Part shown: positions 11,101 to 21,496 of the stretch, one piece after another
Layout: each line of letters opens with the position of its first letter
Numbering within the stretch: position 1 is the stretch's first letter
Assembly: GCF_910592395.1 (NCBI RefSeq)
Contig: NC_088318.1
Coordinates: 12,772,349-12,836,348 of the forward strand
Length of the DNA stretch: 64,000 nt
Source: Lineus longissimus
Lineage: Eukaryota > Nemertea > Pilidiophora > Heteronemertea > Lineidae
Reading direction: 5' to 3'
Translations under genes and position numbers: made by a program
Notes under the pieces: model-generated
The model's input: the letters and a program-made list of their open reading frames with translations, nothing else
Told to the model about the DNA's origin: nothing
Databases searched by the model: none

Positions 11101-14100
11101 CACACTGGCAGAGGGGATGGCACAGTTCCCGCCCTCCAATAGGAACGTCGTCTTCATCATCTGACAAGTTACTCCAACCGCATATGAATTTCACCTGTAA
11201 CCGAGAAAGCAGACATGTAATTCTTCTTCTTCTGCATATAACCTGCCTCAACTATTACACGAGTCCTGTGGTGGAGATGAAGGAGCCACCATATCTACTT
11301 ACCATTTCAGTATCTCCATCGGAAACTGCCCGAAGTAATTTCTCTACTTTTGTCTTTTTGGTGGGAGTCGGAGGTTGGCGTGGTGGAGACGTCGTCCCGA
11401 GAGATGACCTCCTTTGAAGTTTCCCCGCTTTAATCAAGTCCTCAACACTGATGCGTCTCTTGGCTAGGGTCGCCTGAAAGCGGGTAATTCATTTGTTTAA
11501 TCATAGTCTGTAGTAACATACAACATACACATCACACATTCTCTCAAAAACAAAGGTGCGTGAGGGAAATGATTTGGAGCCAATTCGATCTATTATGCTG
11601 GAGTTATACAGGATAAATAATAATAATAATAATTATTGAGTTATACAGGATTCATGCTGTCACTTGTCATGTTTCACAAGTCACAAGAAACTGACCTAAG
11701 CCTAAAAACACGACATGAGGTGAGGGTGAAAAGTGACATCATGACTTGTATGAAGCAAGCTCTTCGAACATGACTTGTTCTTCATGTGACGCATGGAAAG
11801 TTAACAGTGAGCCAATGGATGTGAAAACTTGAACTCTATCAGTCGAGTTTCCAAAGAGCATGGACCTGGCGAGTACAAAGCTTTATGTTTAAGGATTATC
11901 TCATTGCCATCAACTGGTTTGACACGGTAAGAGACACGGTTTGACACGGTAACAGAAGCCTGTTTTTCGAAAAAATGACCGCAATGTTGTTTCTTGGGTT
12001 CTTGCATACACCCCTTCAATTACGATCATGACTCACCGATCCATGAACATCTACCCTAATCTTTTCATGGCGGTCGTCTTGCGCCGCGGCGACTATCATT
12101 AAGAGTTTTGTGACCTTGACATTGTGCGCACAGTTGATTGGCGTCAGCTTCTTGCGATTTCTTGCTTCCACTGATGCACCGTTCTCCAGTAGGATCTCAA
12201 TGATATTTTCTAAAGGAAAACAAAGGCGTTTTTAACAACAACTCTAATGTTCCATTCTAGAGTTCTGCTTTGCCTTTATCAGACACAACTCTAAAGTTCC
12301 ATTCTAGAGTTCTGCTTTGCCTTTATCAGACACAACTAAATTTCCATTCTAGAATTCTGCTTTCCTATCATTAGACATAAAACGTAAAGAGTACCATCAA
12401 CACGGACCTCACTGCATCAGTCATGAAACCCCTGTTAATCTGACCTTTTTACTTACCATAGCCCCACTTTGCAGCTAAATGCAGTGGAGTGTCACCATAA
12501 TCGTTAGCCGCATTCACATCGAGACGGTGGGTACCCTGGTCATAGTAAACTAAAGCCTTCACACACTGAAATGAAAAGGAAACGGGTCAGATATCAAAGT
12601 ACTGAAATGAACAAGGGATAGTATATCAAAGAAATTCAACAACTCAGAGCATTTATCTCCTGTGAAAAATGATGTCCTTGAAACTGCCCTAACTTGCAAA
12701 ATATGCCTCTAAAATGATTAGTTTTTGTCTGATTAAAAACATCAAAGATCTACGGTGATCTGTGGCATAGATCTAGCCATTACTGCTGTCAGATTGCGCC
12801 TTTTTTGGAGGGGAAAAAATGGAAATCTTAAAAAAATCCGAATAGTCTCACAAACTATTACCAATGACTTACATCATCATGTCCATTGGCAGTACACATG
12901 TGAAGTGGTGTATTCCCATCGTTGTCCACTGGGTTGATATCGGCATGGTAGTGCAGGAGCATCAGCTGGAAAAGTGCAAGCAAATTTTTCACAGAAAGTT
13001 ATGAGGTTGCACACCTCATGAAATGGTAACATTCAGAGCTTCCTATCCTCATGTCCAGCAATGTGTAAAACTTTTGGTGAAGAAGTAGAAATTAGCCACA
13101 GACATTGGGCTTTGTGTTGATAAAACACTTCTTCTTGAGAAAGAGAGAAAAATGGCCAAGGAAAGTGTAAACAAGCCTGGCACTTGTATAAAGGGATAGG
13201 CAGCTCTGCAACATTGTTTGTCTGAACAAAAAAGTCGTTGAGATTTTAAAGAATCTGCCTTGCTATTCAGCCTTCATTGAAAACCACACCCAGTTCGAAA
13301 TTCAGACCTGACTGACTTGGTTGTAAGATGAGATTGCCCAGACCAATCAGCTGAGGATGAAACCTGGTTTAATTTCATGACATACCGTGACATTCTGGTG
13401 ACCTCTCTGACAGGCAATGTGTACTGGCGTTGAACCATGGTAGTCAGTAGCATTGACAACAGCCCCTTTTGACACCAAGATGTCCATGATGCCGGCGTGA
13501 CCATACATGGAAGCAATGTGAAGCGCTGAAATAGGAAAATATTTGGAATAGAATCACAGTAACGTAAAAATTGAAAGAATACTGCCCTAGCAATACACTC
13601 TCTCATGTGAGAGTAATATTTACTTTCAATAGTGATTTAGGGCTCATTGTCTTGCCCAAGGATGCAATGACGAAACAGCAGCGATCCTTACGAGAGTCAA
13701 AACCCACAACCTCTTGATTATGGGCTGACACTCTAACCACTTTGCCACTGCCTCCCAATAGAAACTAAGAAGCATCCTAACTGAAGCACAAAATCAGTGC
13801 CTGATTAGTTGTGGTATGCTACTTACATGTGCAACCTCGGTCGTCTCTAGAAAATGCTGTAACTGCTGCAGAATCGCTCCGACTTCTTGAAAGGATTTTC
13901 TCACAAGCGTCGCATGAACACAATGGATGGCAGAGCTTCAGCTTGGCTTCATTCGACTGCTCTTGATTCTTGGTGATCAGAGCCTTGACAGCCTCTTCAT
14001 TGCCTTCACGAATGAACTGGAAATAAGGAGATATTTTTATCTTAGGGAAAACAAACAAGCACGTTATCTTTTAATCAACCCGTGTCTCAGTTTGTACCCC

Positions 14101-17100
14101 AAACCCAGGGTTGTAAGATCCTCACTGCCAGTTGAAGCATGGCCATATTTCTACATCAGTTATTTACCTCGAAAAGAGTGCCAATAGAGCTGCCCTCTGC
14201 TGTAGAGTCCTGTCTTTGCGTCGCTCCAGCACCAACTGAACTCAAGGTGAATGTCATTTTCTGGAAAGAAAATCAGAAAATTTATGATGACTTGAAAAGT
14301 TGGTCACCATGGCCTCTGTGCACTCCTTCTCACAATGTTGTCTTTCCTCCAAGGCTTTGATAATACTTACGTGGGGGGTCGAAGAACCAGGCTCTATGGA
14401 ATTGAGTTGTCCACTCAAAATGTGTTCAATGGCAGCTTCAATGGTGGCCAAGTAGTAACTGAAAGGATAAAGAAAAACATATGAGGGACTTATGCTGCAG
14501 TCAATGTAAACACTGTACCCCTGGGCAGGCATGGCACACTCAGTCAACACTTGGCACTTTTTTCTTGGTCTTGGAATTAACACTTCTTCATCAAGGACTT
14601 TAATAAAATCGCCAGGGGTCCACCTTCTGGCAAATTTTTCACTGATTACAAGGAACTTTCTATTAAAGATGATGAAGAAGACAGGTATTCACAATCAAGG
14701 TTATTTGCAAAATCAGCATAAAATAACACGCCCGCGAAAATTTAGTTGTTTGAGTAATCGGATAACTCACCCAAATTCATCATCGTTATTTGACTTGGAA
14801 AACCTGAAGTGGTTCATGAAGGTGAGATGAGCTGACCAGTTGGGTATCTGTGACTTGATCACCATGAAGATGAGGATTGGTAACAAATCATCAGTGGTCA
14901 TCACAGGAGTTTCTGAAAGAGATAAGCGTAAAGGTATGATTCCACTACAGCGGTTCACGGTCATGGTTTTGCCGCACCACCAAAGCTCCTCAACGAACAC
15001 TGTTTTATTGTTCCGAATTGGGTATTCTCAAGTGTGGTACCTACGCTACCTAAGGTGTGGTGATCTTCCATACCCATACCTTGTGCTTCTTTTTGTTTCA
15101 CAGCTTTTGATGGTTGCATCAGGGCCATGATGACACGCCGTATACAGAACAGCTTGCCAAGGGGGGTGCTGTATCTGGTCAGGTTGGAGAGTTCCCGTTT
15201 AGCCCTTGGAATGTTAATGCTAAAAGACAAAACAGATATTTGTAAGCCAACCTTTTTTGTTGATGACTATTGAAATGTTCCAGATTTGGGGGCCAATGGA
15301 GACAATTTGATGTACCCTCTTCTTGTACATAAATCATAAAAATATAACTCAGTGAAGCAAATGACTACATTTAAATCACTTTGCTGAGTTTATAATCAGA
15401 CCTATATTAGAATGTTTTCCTTGAGTCATTTTGGTCAATGACAACAATCCATTTTATTGTGACCTGATCTCAAAGTTCAGATACGTGTGCAGATATGCGC
15501 CGGTTGACCGAGTGCTACAGCAAAATCACAAATTTGTTGAGAATTTAGAGGAACACCCTGCACTTACCAAAATTCTGGTCTGACGCCGAGATCTCGCAGC
15601 TGAAGTTGTGCCAAATTTCTCGTGAGTTTATTCAATTTAGCATCCTTGGTAGACACGCAGGCAGAGATCCCTTTGAATACTTTTCTATAAACACCATGCA
15701 TAACGTAGGTCTCCACCGCAATTTTCAAACTGTCCAAATAGGCCTTGTTGTTTCTTGCAGTCTTTTTCTGTAAACAAGAATCATTGACCTGTTTCATACT
15801 ATTTTAAGACTATTTATCATTTTATATTCCTACCTTCACAGATCCCTGATACACATCATAACATTGAAGTGGAAGCTGAATGCTTCCTCAAGAATATCTA
15901 AGCTGCAGACTATTTTTAGCAATAGCTTCCCCAAGAACCCCGCAATACATTTCTCGACGAAGAATACAGCATGTATCTATAAATCGGCTATTGTTCATTT
16001 ATCGAGCATCATTGTGGTACACAAAGCATGATCATCGCTATCGCTAGCCCATTTCGGATATCTAGAATACTTACAATAAAATTATCCTTTTGAACACTTT
16101 GCATAGCTCTAGTAAACATTGCATGGGCAGCATCCTGGAATACAGAATTTAGATTTGTTGTGCAACCAAAATAATTAGTAGAGTCAAGCAAGCTACTCAT
16201 GTTTCTCACTTGGTGGGGCCTATAACCTGCCCTGGCACAGACATCAGATACAAGGTACATCGGTTTTGATGTCTCATTCGGAGGACTGTCAAGATCCAAG
16301 ATTTTAAATCCTTGAAAAACACGCCGGTTCATCCAGAAATACAATCCTGAGTTCTCCCAGGGATCAAACCCAGGCCCTTCTGCATGGTAGCTGGCAGTGT
16401 AAACCACAAGGCTGTGAAGCCATGACTATTTCGAGTCGTTTCCATGTTCACCCCTGTTTACAAAGCACTGCTTACCACATAATGAATCAACGATTCTCCC
16501 TGTAGTCTATCACATGAACGGTTGAAGAGCTCTATCGTTTCATCCAAATGCTTCTGTGTTCTTCTGTTCTCTGGTAATAATAACAGAATAAACGAACATG
16601 TAGCTACACGTACGTTGATCTTTTAGGCCCTAAATAACTATAGCCAAGAACAAAGAAAGGCTTGTCTTTACTTAATCTACTTCTTGGCATGATGAACATT
16701 GAGAAAATATGAATGGTCCGCTAATCTAACCAAGGTGGATTTCATCCCCATGTCATAATATTCGTTTGTTGCGAAGTCAGACCCTCCAAAGTTGGCTTAA
16801 GGAAGAGATACCGAACTTGAAGTATTGGTTATCTCACCAAACACTGCGAAGGTCGAGCGAAAATGTAGGCCAAAACCTGCAATTCAGTTTCAAAGGAAGG
16901 TCAGACTCTAAAAATGTATCTAAACATCTCCAATTGCTTCATCTCACATCTCCAGCTATATGTACATTAAGGCCAAATGCAATATAGTGCAGTTGTATCT
17001 AATCTGTCTTACCCGTGTGTCCCCATAATAACTCCTTACAATCATCAATCGAGTGTAAAGAGGCTGCCGGAACAGGCCCGTCTGCTTTCGCTGCAAAGAT

Positions 17101-20100
17101 AAAGAAACTTGTGTCACATTGCTTTTGGCCTTTAGTGATTCTGATGACAGAAACAGGTTTCTAGAATGTTGGCTTTGTCAAAATTTTCTCCTCAGTGTGA
17201 TCACTGACATGATCACTGACATCGTATAATCATTTCAGTGCAAATTATGATGATATAAGCTTACATGACAAGTTACTGAGGTTCAAGTTAACTGATTTCA
17301 AATGCGCTAGAGCCCAGAGGTTATAATCCGACTTCACACTACAACCTTGGTCTTATTCTTTCTGCAAAGTTGTACCGGAGAACCAGAGGCAGAGGTGTTC
17401 AGAGATTTTCGTCGTTGCGACTGGTTGGCGGTGGGAAACTTCACTTTTCGAGAACTGGATATTGCTCAGAGAGTAAAGCCGATGGGAGACTGAAACATGT
17501 CAAAGGAACTCCTCGACTGACCTATTCCTCCTTCAAGTATTGAAGCTATACACAGCACCCTGTAGCTCTCATCATTCTTGTTGAAGAACGTCTCTTCAAA
17601 GAGAATCCGCACCGCTCTCACTTCTGAAAAGCCCGCACCAGTTGTGATAGTATTGGCCTGGATCTCAACCTCCTGAAAGGTGCAACATTCTTTATTTCTC
17701 ATCAGGATCTCTTGAAAAAGTAGATTGTTTGAACAACATCTGCAATTTGCTGAATATTTAGTAAGTTCTAACTGATTGTTTGAACAACATCTGCAATTTG
17801 CTGAATATTTAGTAAGTTCTAACTGATTGTTTGAACAACATCTGCAATTTGCTGAATATTTATTAAGTTCCAACTGATTGTTTGAACAACATCTGCAATT
17901 TGCTGAATATTTAGTAAGTTCTAACTGATTGTTTGAACAACATCTGCAATTTGCTGAATATTTATTAAGTTCTAACTGATTGTTTGAACAACATCTGCAA
18001 TTTGCTGAATATTGAGTAAGTTCTAACTGAAACCGTGGGAAACAGTCAATGTTCCCAACATGTACATAACTTTTAGGCCGCTCAAGTTTGAAGTTTAAAA
18101 TTTGTAATTATGAGTATTGTCACCTGTTGCGACTTCGAACAATGTGAAATTAACCAACATCTGTTAAACAGGTGTTAAAAACATTATCCCATTGTCCAAA
18201 GTCACCTTGGTATGACATTAATGCTTTGATATCCCAGGGTCATGACAGAACAGTACTTAATGGAAATTGAAATGAGGACTACAGTAGAACCTCACTGTAA
18301 AGGACACTCCCAGGACTGACAAATCCTGTCCTTGATAGAGGTGTTCCGATAAGAGAGGTCACATTGAATGGAAACATCCAATTTAGGACCAGAAATAGTG
18401 TACTTGATAGAGAGGTTGTCCCTAGTAGAGGTGTCCACTAAGGGACGTTCCTCTGTTCATGTATTCCATAATATCTTTAAAATCCTTAAGTACTGATTAA
18501 ACATACTAAATCAAAATGAGACCCCCCCCCCCCCATCCCCCGCCAGAAGAACTCTTCAAGACAGCGCAACCTCTCTGGTCTTACCCTGCTGTTGACTGTC
18601 CTATATCTATTCGAGTCCTCATCTTCCGGCGGGATAAGGACATGATTCTGGAAGTCAATGTCAGTGTAGACATATTTACCACCACTACTGCTGCGGGGGA
18701 CACAGATCTGGAAAAAAAATTGAATAGAAACCTTGGGGAATAGCAGTTTCATGGGTTTCCACACAAGTGTGATTGGAAGAAAACGCAAGGTGGTAGGTCT
18801 AGGATTCGAGTCCTCGTCTTCAGAAGGGGAACAGATCTGGGAAAAATGAAAAGAAACCTTGGGGAAACCACTGGCCTTGCAGATTTGTGGGTTTCCACAC
18901 CACAGCGATTTGTAGAAAACCCGAGAAACTTTCTGCGGAGAGACCACAGCCAAACTGTTTTACTTCCAAGCAGAAAGAGGCACACACATCAATTCACACA
19001 TGATGTGCCCATGTCACATATTAATTCAATGTTATTCAGAATATGACTCCAGGTGCAAGGAACACTTTACTCATTATGTCCCACAGCCAGTCGGGCATTG
19101 GGGCAACTTTTGATGATGCACACAGTTCCGTCCTCAGCAAACTGTTTCTTCATTTCAGATTTATGCCAGATGACATCATTACTGCTGACATGGCAGTAAC
19201 TTTGGTGTTCAAGCATCGGCATTATTCCAAAGGGACTTCTTATTTTTTCATGGGTAATTTGTAATTGAGCAATAGCAAAGTGTTCCAAAAAGACTTGCAA
19301 AGAAGATCAAAGACATCAAAATTGGGAGAAATGTTTTAAGGCTCCCCTATCTCCCTTGTTATCAGCTCTCCAACAATTTTCAAAGTTCTAGAACATAACG
19401 AAGAAAATTATAATCAAGAAATGTAGTTCAGACAGCCTTTATTCAAGAGTATAATTGTTCGTTTTGTTTACACTGTTACAAAATACACATACGACTGCAT
19501 TTTGAGGACTGAACAGCTTGATTGATACCTACTTCTACCACCACCAACATCATACCCCCCCCCCCCCCCAACATAAATTTATTTAAAAAAGATTCACATG
19601 CAAAAAGTAAACCCTTCAGACCATGAATTCAGGTTCGTAACTTAAAATTTCCAGCAGAACTAAACTGAAACTGATTGAGTCCAATTATGCCGTACCAGCA
19701 CTGTTTAACAACAGCTTTATTTTTTCATAAACACCAAGGAAAACGGCTCCGCCAAGCGAGATCCACATTGTGCGAGGGGCAACGCCTGCAAACAAACCCT
19801 TTACTCCTTTTTCCATCCAAATGCACCTCAAGGCGTAAAAAATGTGTCCCTTGGCCATAGCAGATCCTGACTCAGCCAACATTATCCTGGTCTTGGCAAC
19901 ATCTAGTGGGGTCGTAAGACTGGCGGCGACACCTCCTGATATTGCACCACAGACTGAGGACTGCCAAGCCTGCACTGGAGCACCTTGGTGTCGGGACCAT
20001 TCCTTCTTCAAGAATTCCCACAGAGGAAACTGTGTAAAGGCGAATGGAATTTCCCTCGACACGGTCGTGAAATAGCCTCGATACAAACCGAAAAATCCAT

Positions 20101-21496
20101 CCTGGCGTAATGTTTTCTTCAATACACTCAGGGATGTGAGATGGCGATTCGATTGGGCGCGTTGTTTTATTACTTCTGTTGGCACTCGGACAAAACAAGC
20201 CATTACTTCTCCTATTGATGCCGCAGTCATATGCACAACAGGTGATGAGAGGCGTATAGATTCAAGGTTATGCTTAGCAAACTCATAACTTGCAAAAAAT
20301 ATAGCAGCACTTGGAGTGGATCCAACCGCGGCAGAAGACAATCCTGAGTATATTCCACGGAAACCGCCGGCTTTAAGAAATCCTTGTGAGCTTTGCAGAC
20401 GCGTCCTGATCGTGTCAAGTGGAAACAAACTGACGTCCACTGCGAGACCAGCACAAGCACCGGCCAACATGGCCTTATAGAAATCACACGGTTTTTGCGT
20501 TGTCATCATGTTTTTTTTCAAATCACAGTCAAATCCACCACAAATGTAACACACCTCTTATGATTTGTAGATTTAACTATAATCAGTTAAAACTATCACA
20601 TCTTTTTATGTCTTTGGAATGTTTTCAAAGTTCATATAAATTTCTTGAAACCACTGCTCATCCTATCACACAAATCCTTTGCATCGTCTTCCTTGTCCAA
20701 AATTCTCCAGCTGTCTCTATCTAAACAATTACATGTAGTTATGCTTTAATCAAACCTCTGTTTACCCAAAGAACTGAGGAGGACTTCAAACATCAATGCA
20801 GGATAACCTGAAAATGACAGGGAAAGTTACAAGTGACCCCAGATTTGTTTTGTAAGTGCAAGCAGAACACCAAAACCCAAGACAATGTCAGAACTTTCCA
20901 ACGGTAGATGAAGTTGTCACCACTGCTAACTTTTTACGCTCATCGCAGCGATAAAAAGAAAAATAGTTAAGTACGTAGGTCAAAGCAACAAAAGTCACTC
21001 GTTTGGGGGAACTTAAGTTTATCGTTGGAGCATCTTTTCTCAGTTTTCTTTGGATTAAACAGAGGCCAACATACAATGCAAATAAATGACACAAAAATCA
21101 GAACAACAAGAAAATAACTTGTCAACAATAAACATCATGTAACTTTAGAAAAGCAATTATTCGTGAAAACTGTTATAACTAACATAAACTGACCCGTAGT
21201 GTGTGCTCCAGAGCCCAAAACGAGGCACTGAGACAAAACAGTTACGAATGGACTTTAACCAGCAGTTCATCCATCCACAGCAGTCAGCTTTACCATCTCC
21301 TGCTCACACAAATCCTCTTTTCGGTAGGCAAAATTGAAACAAGACTTCCAGCATTGAAGTGCTATATGCAACGAAACACAAAACTTATACTTACAATCCA
21401 CCTATTGTTCGAAGCGGTCTCAAAAAGTTCCGGACACTTGTTCTGCAGCGACAAAAAGAACTTATTCTCTAAAACATCTTCATCATAACTTGCCAT
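8148..21496 (-). CDS. ANKRD27: ANKRD27 (VARP), VPS9 and ankyrin-repeat endosomal protein, 24 exons
   Basis: In characterised orthologues this endosomal scaffold is a Rab21 GEF (VPS9 domain) and binds VAMP7, Rab32/38 and retromer VPS29. Exons, 5' to 3': 21395-21496, 19071-19141, 18585-18690, 17522-17672, 17013-17090, 16476-16570, 16075-16134, 15568-15767, 15080-15219, 14771-14912, 14371-14458, 14168-14260, 13827-14016, 13386-13525, 12873-12965, 12457-12565, 12037-12209, 11303-11473, 11078-11194, 10643-10840, 10263-10382, 9816-9974, 8970-9093, 8148-8680. All junctions are GT-AG, phases agree throughout, and the sum is 3453 nt (1150 aa; human about 1050). The start MASYDEDVLEN resembles the vertebrate N terminus. 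VPS9 spans about residues 222-411, fingernails are at 471 and 759, and ankyrin blocks at about 505-660 and 785-932. The last exon is a long polar tail without a recognised domain. Exon 2 has a weak polypyrimidine tract and is the least certain. Confidence 0.96.
9160..9785. repeat. ANKRD27: Minisatellite, ~29 bp unit, in ANKRD27 intron 22
   Basis: Units of the form ggcaaggcaaagagaatc + taacaaccagt repeat for about 620 bp with small insertions such as cactgca. Both strands stay open by chance and give repeat peptides. It lies between exon 22 (ends 9816) and exon 23 (starts 9093). Confidence 0.9.
11093..11122 (-). other. ANKRD27: Second zinc fingernail of ANKRD27, CHPLCQCENC
   Basis: This repeats the first fingernail spacing exactly and precedes the second ankyrin block (residue 759). 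An acidic stretch (SDDEDD) lies just upstream. Having both fingernails suggests that two-site binding to VPS29 predates the split from vertebrates. Confidence 0.9.
11640..11830. repeat. Possible dispersed element in ANKRD27 intron 17
   Basis: The words catgctgtcacttgtcatgt, acatgaggtgagggtgaaa and gacttgttcttcatgtgacg recur in diverged form near 45995-46140, 46695-46715 and 58470-58495. This suggests a dispersed family, but I could not define the ends. Confidence 0.3.
12237..12376. repeat. Three tandem ~51-bp units in ANKRD27 intron 16
   Basis: ttccattctagagttctgct followed by ttgcctttatcagacacaac appears twice nearly perfectly and a third time diverged (tctagaattctgctttccta). Confidence 0.85.
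13640..13762 (-). mobile_element. tRNA-derived SINE-like copy in ANKRD27 intron 13
   Basis: Read on the minus strand it has an A-box-like gtggcaaagtggttagagtg, a B-box-like gggttttgactctc and a downstream cattgcatccttgggcaagaca word. A second copy of the same family is at 33085-33200 on the plus strand. The shared trailing sequence argues for a SINE rather than a tRNA gene. Confidence 0.65.
13903..13932 (-). other. ANKRD27: First zinc fingernail of ANKRD27, CHPLCSCDAC
   Basis: The Cys-x3-Cys-x-Cys-x2-Cys plus His motif at residue 471 lies just before the first ankyrin block. In mammalian VARP such small zinc-binding motifs contact the retromer subunit VPS29. Confidence 0.9.
14371..15767 (-). 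other. ANKRD27: VPS9 domain of ANKRD27 (exons 8-11)
   Basis: Readable landmarks are INIPRAKREL, TTDDLLPILIFMVIKS, IPNWSAHLTFMNHFRFS and YYLATIEAAIEHIL. The acidic/proline pair in DDLLP and the Tyr/Thr of YYLAT sit where VPS9 Rab5-family GEFs carry their catalytic residues, so the domain looks competent. That is by analogy with Rabex-5; activity is not shown by sequence. Confidence 0.9.
16370..16430 (-). mobile_element. Partial tRNA-like SINE fragment
   Basis: The reverse complement contains gggcctgggtttgatccctg, a good B-box context, preceded by a decayed A-box region. It lies in an ANKRD27 intron. It is too degenerate to be a tRNA gene. Confidence 0.35.
17723..18028. repeat. Six tandem 51-bp units in ANKRD27 intron 3
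   Basis: gattgtttgaacaacatctg starts at 17723, 17774, 17825, 17876, 17927 and 17978, exactly 51 bp apart, almost without divergence. Because 51 is a multiple of three, the array stays open on the minus strand and reads like protein repeats. It sits directly upstream of the exon 4 acceptor and is intronic by phase and homology. Confidence 0.95.
18284..18461. mobile_element. pogo/Tigger-like MITE fragment
   Basis: The left end reads cagtagaacctcactgtaaa then ggacac. The right end, reverse-complemented, begins gaacagaggaacgtccctta then gtggacac. Internal words (gactgacaaatcctgtcctt, gatagaggtgt) match the usual layout of pogo-type non-autonomous elements. A second partial copy is at 35109-35205. 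Confidence 0.5.
18798..18925 (-). pseudogene. ANKRD27: Decayed duplicate of ANKRD27 exon 3 and flanks
   Basis: The functional exon 3 (18585-18690) and its upstream flank up to about 18786 are duplicated at 18798-18925. Both copies share attcgagtcctc, the cagatctgg word, gaaaccttgggga and gggtttccacac. The upstream copy lacks about 50 nt of exon, including the acceptor and the coding segment SSGGKYVYTDIDF, so only the PEDEDSN-like part survives. It lies in intron 2 and cannot be spliced as an exon. Confidence 0.7.
19578..19583 (-). terminator. SLC25A26: Polyadenylation hexamer for SLC25A26
   Basis: AATAAA on the minus strand about 100 bp past the stop. A run of C on the plus strand (19556-19569) follows, giving a G-rich element downstream of the hexamer. 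This is a good position for 3'-end processing inside the host intron. Confidence 0.5.
19685..20509 (-). CDS. SLC25A26: Mitochondrial S-adenosylmethionine carrier, intronless, nested in ANKRD27 intron 1
   Basis: SLC25A26 imports S-adenosylmethionine into the mitochondrial matrix in exchange for S-adenosylhomocysteine, across the inner membrane. The 274-residue protein (same as human) shows the three carrier repeats with signatures PLDTIRTRLQ, VPTEVIKQRAQ and TPLDVAKTRIM. Family-specific words include GGFRGIYSGL, EIPFAFTQFPLWE and GLFAGVAPRTMWISLGG. I start at the first of two adjacent Met codons (20509); 15 in-frame codons upstream look like 5'UTR. There are no introns, unlike the split vertebrate gene. 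It lies wholly within ANKRD27 intron 1 (19142-21394), same strand. Its own AATAAA lies at 19578-19583. No inactivating change was seen. Confidence 0.95.
   Translation of the reverse strand: MMTTQKPCDFYKAMLAGACAGLAVDVSLFPLDTIRTRLQSSQGFLKAGGFRGIYSGLSSAAVGSTPSAAIFFASYEFAKHNLESIRLSSPVVHMTAASIGEVMACFVRVPTEVIKQRAQSNRHLTSLSVLKKTLRQDGFFGLYRGYFTTVSREIPFAFTQFPLWEFLKKEWSRHQGAPVQAWQSSVCGAISGGVAASLTTPLDVAKTRIMLAESGSAMAKGHIFYALRCIWMEKGVKGLFAGVAPRTMWISLGGAVFLGVYEKIKLLLNSAGTA
21195..21222. mobile_element. End fragment of the 984-1140 MITE family
   Basis: gtgtgctccagagccc matches the terminal inverted repeat of that family; only one end is recognisable. Confidence 0.35.

Noticed and set aside
18486-18953. 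155-codon minus-strand frame read as one exon
   Set aside because: Spans ANKRD27 exon 3, intron sequence and the decayed exon duplicate. The true exon is 18585-18690 by splice sites and phase.
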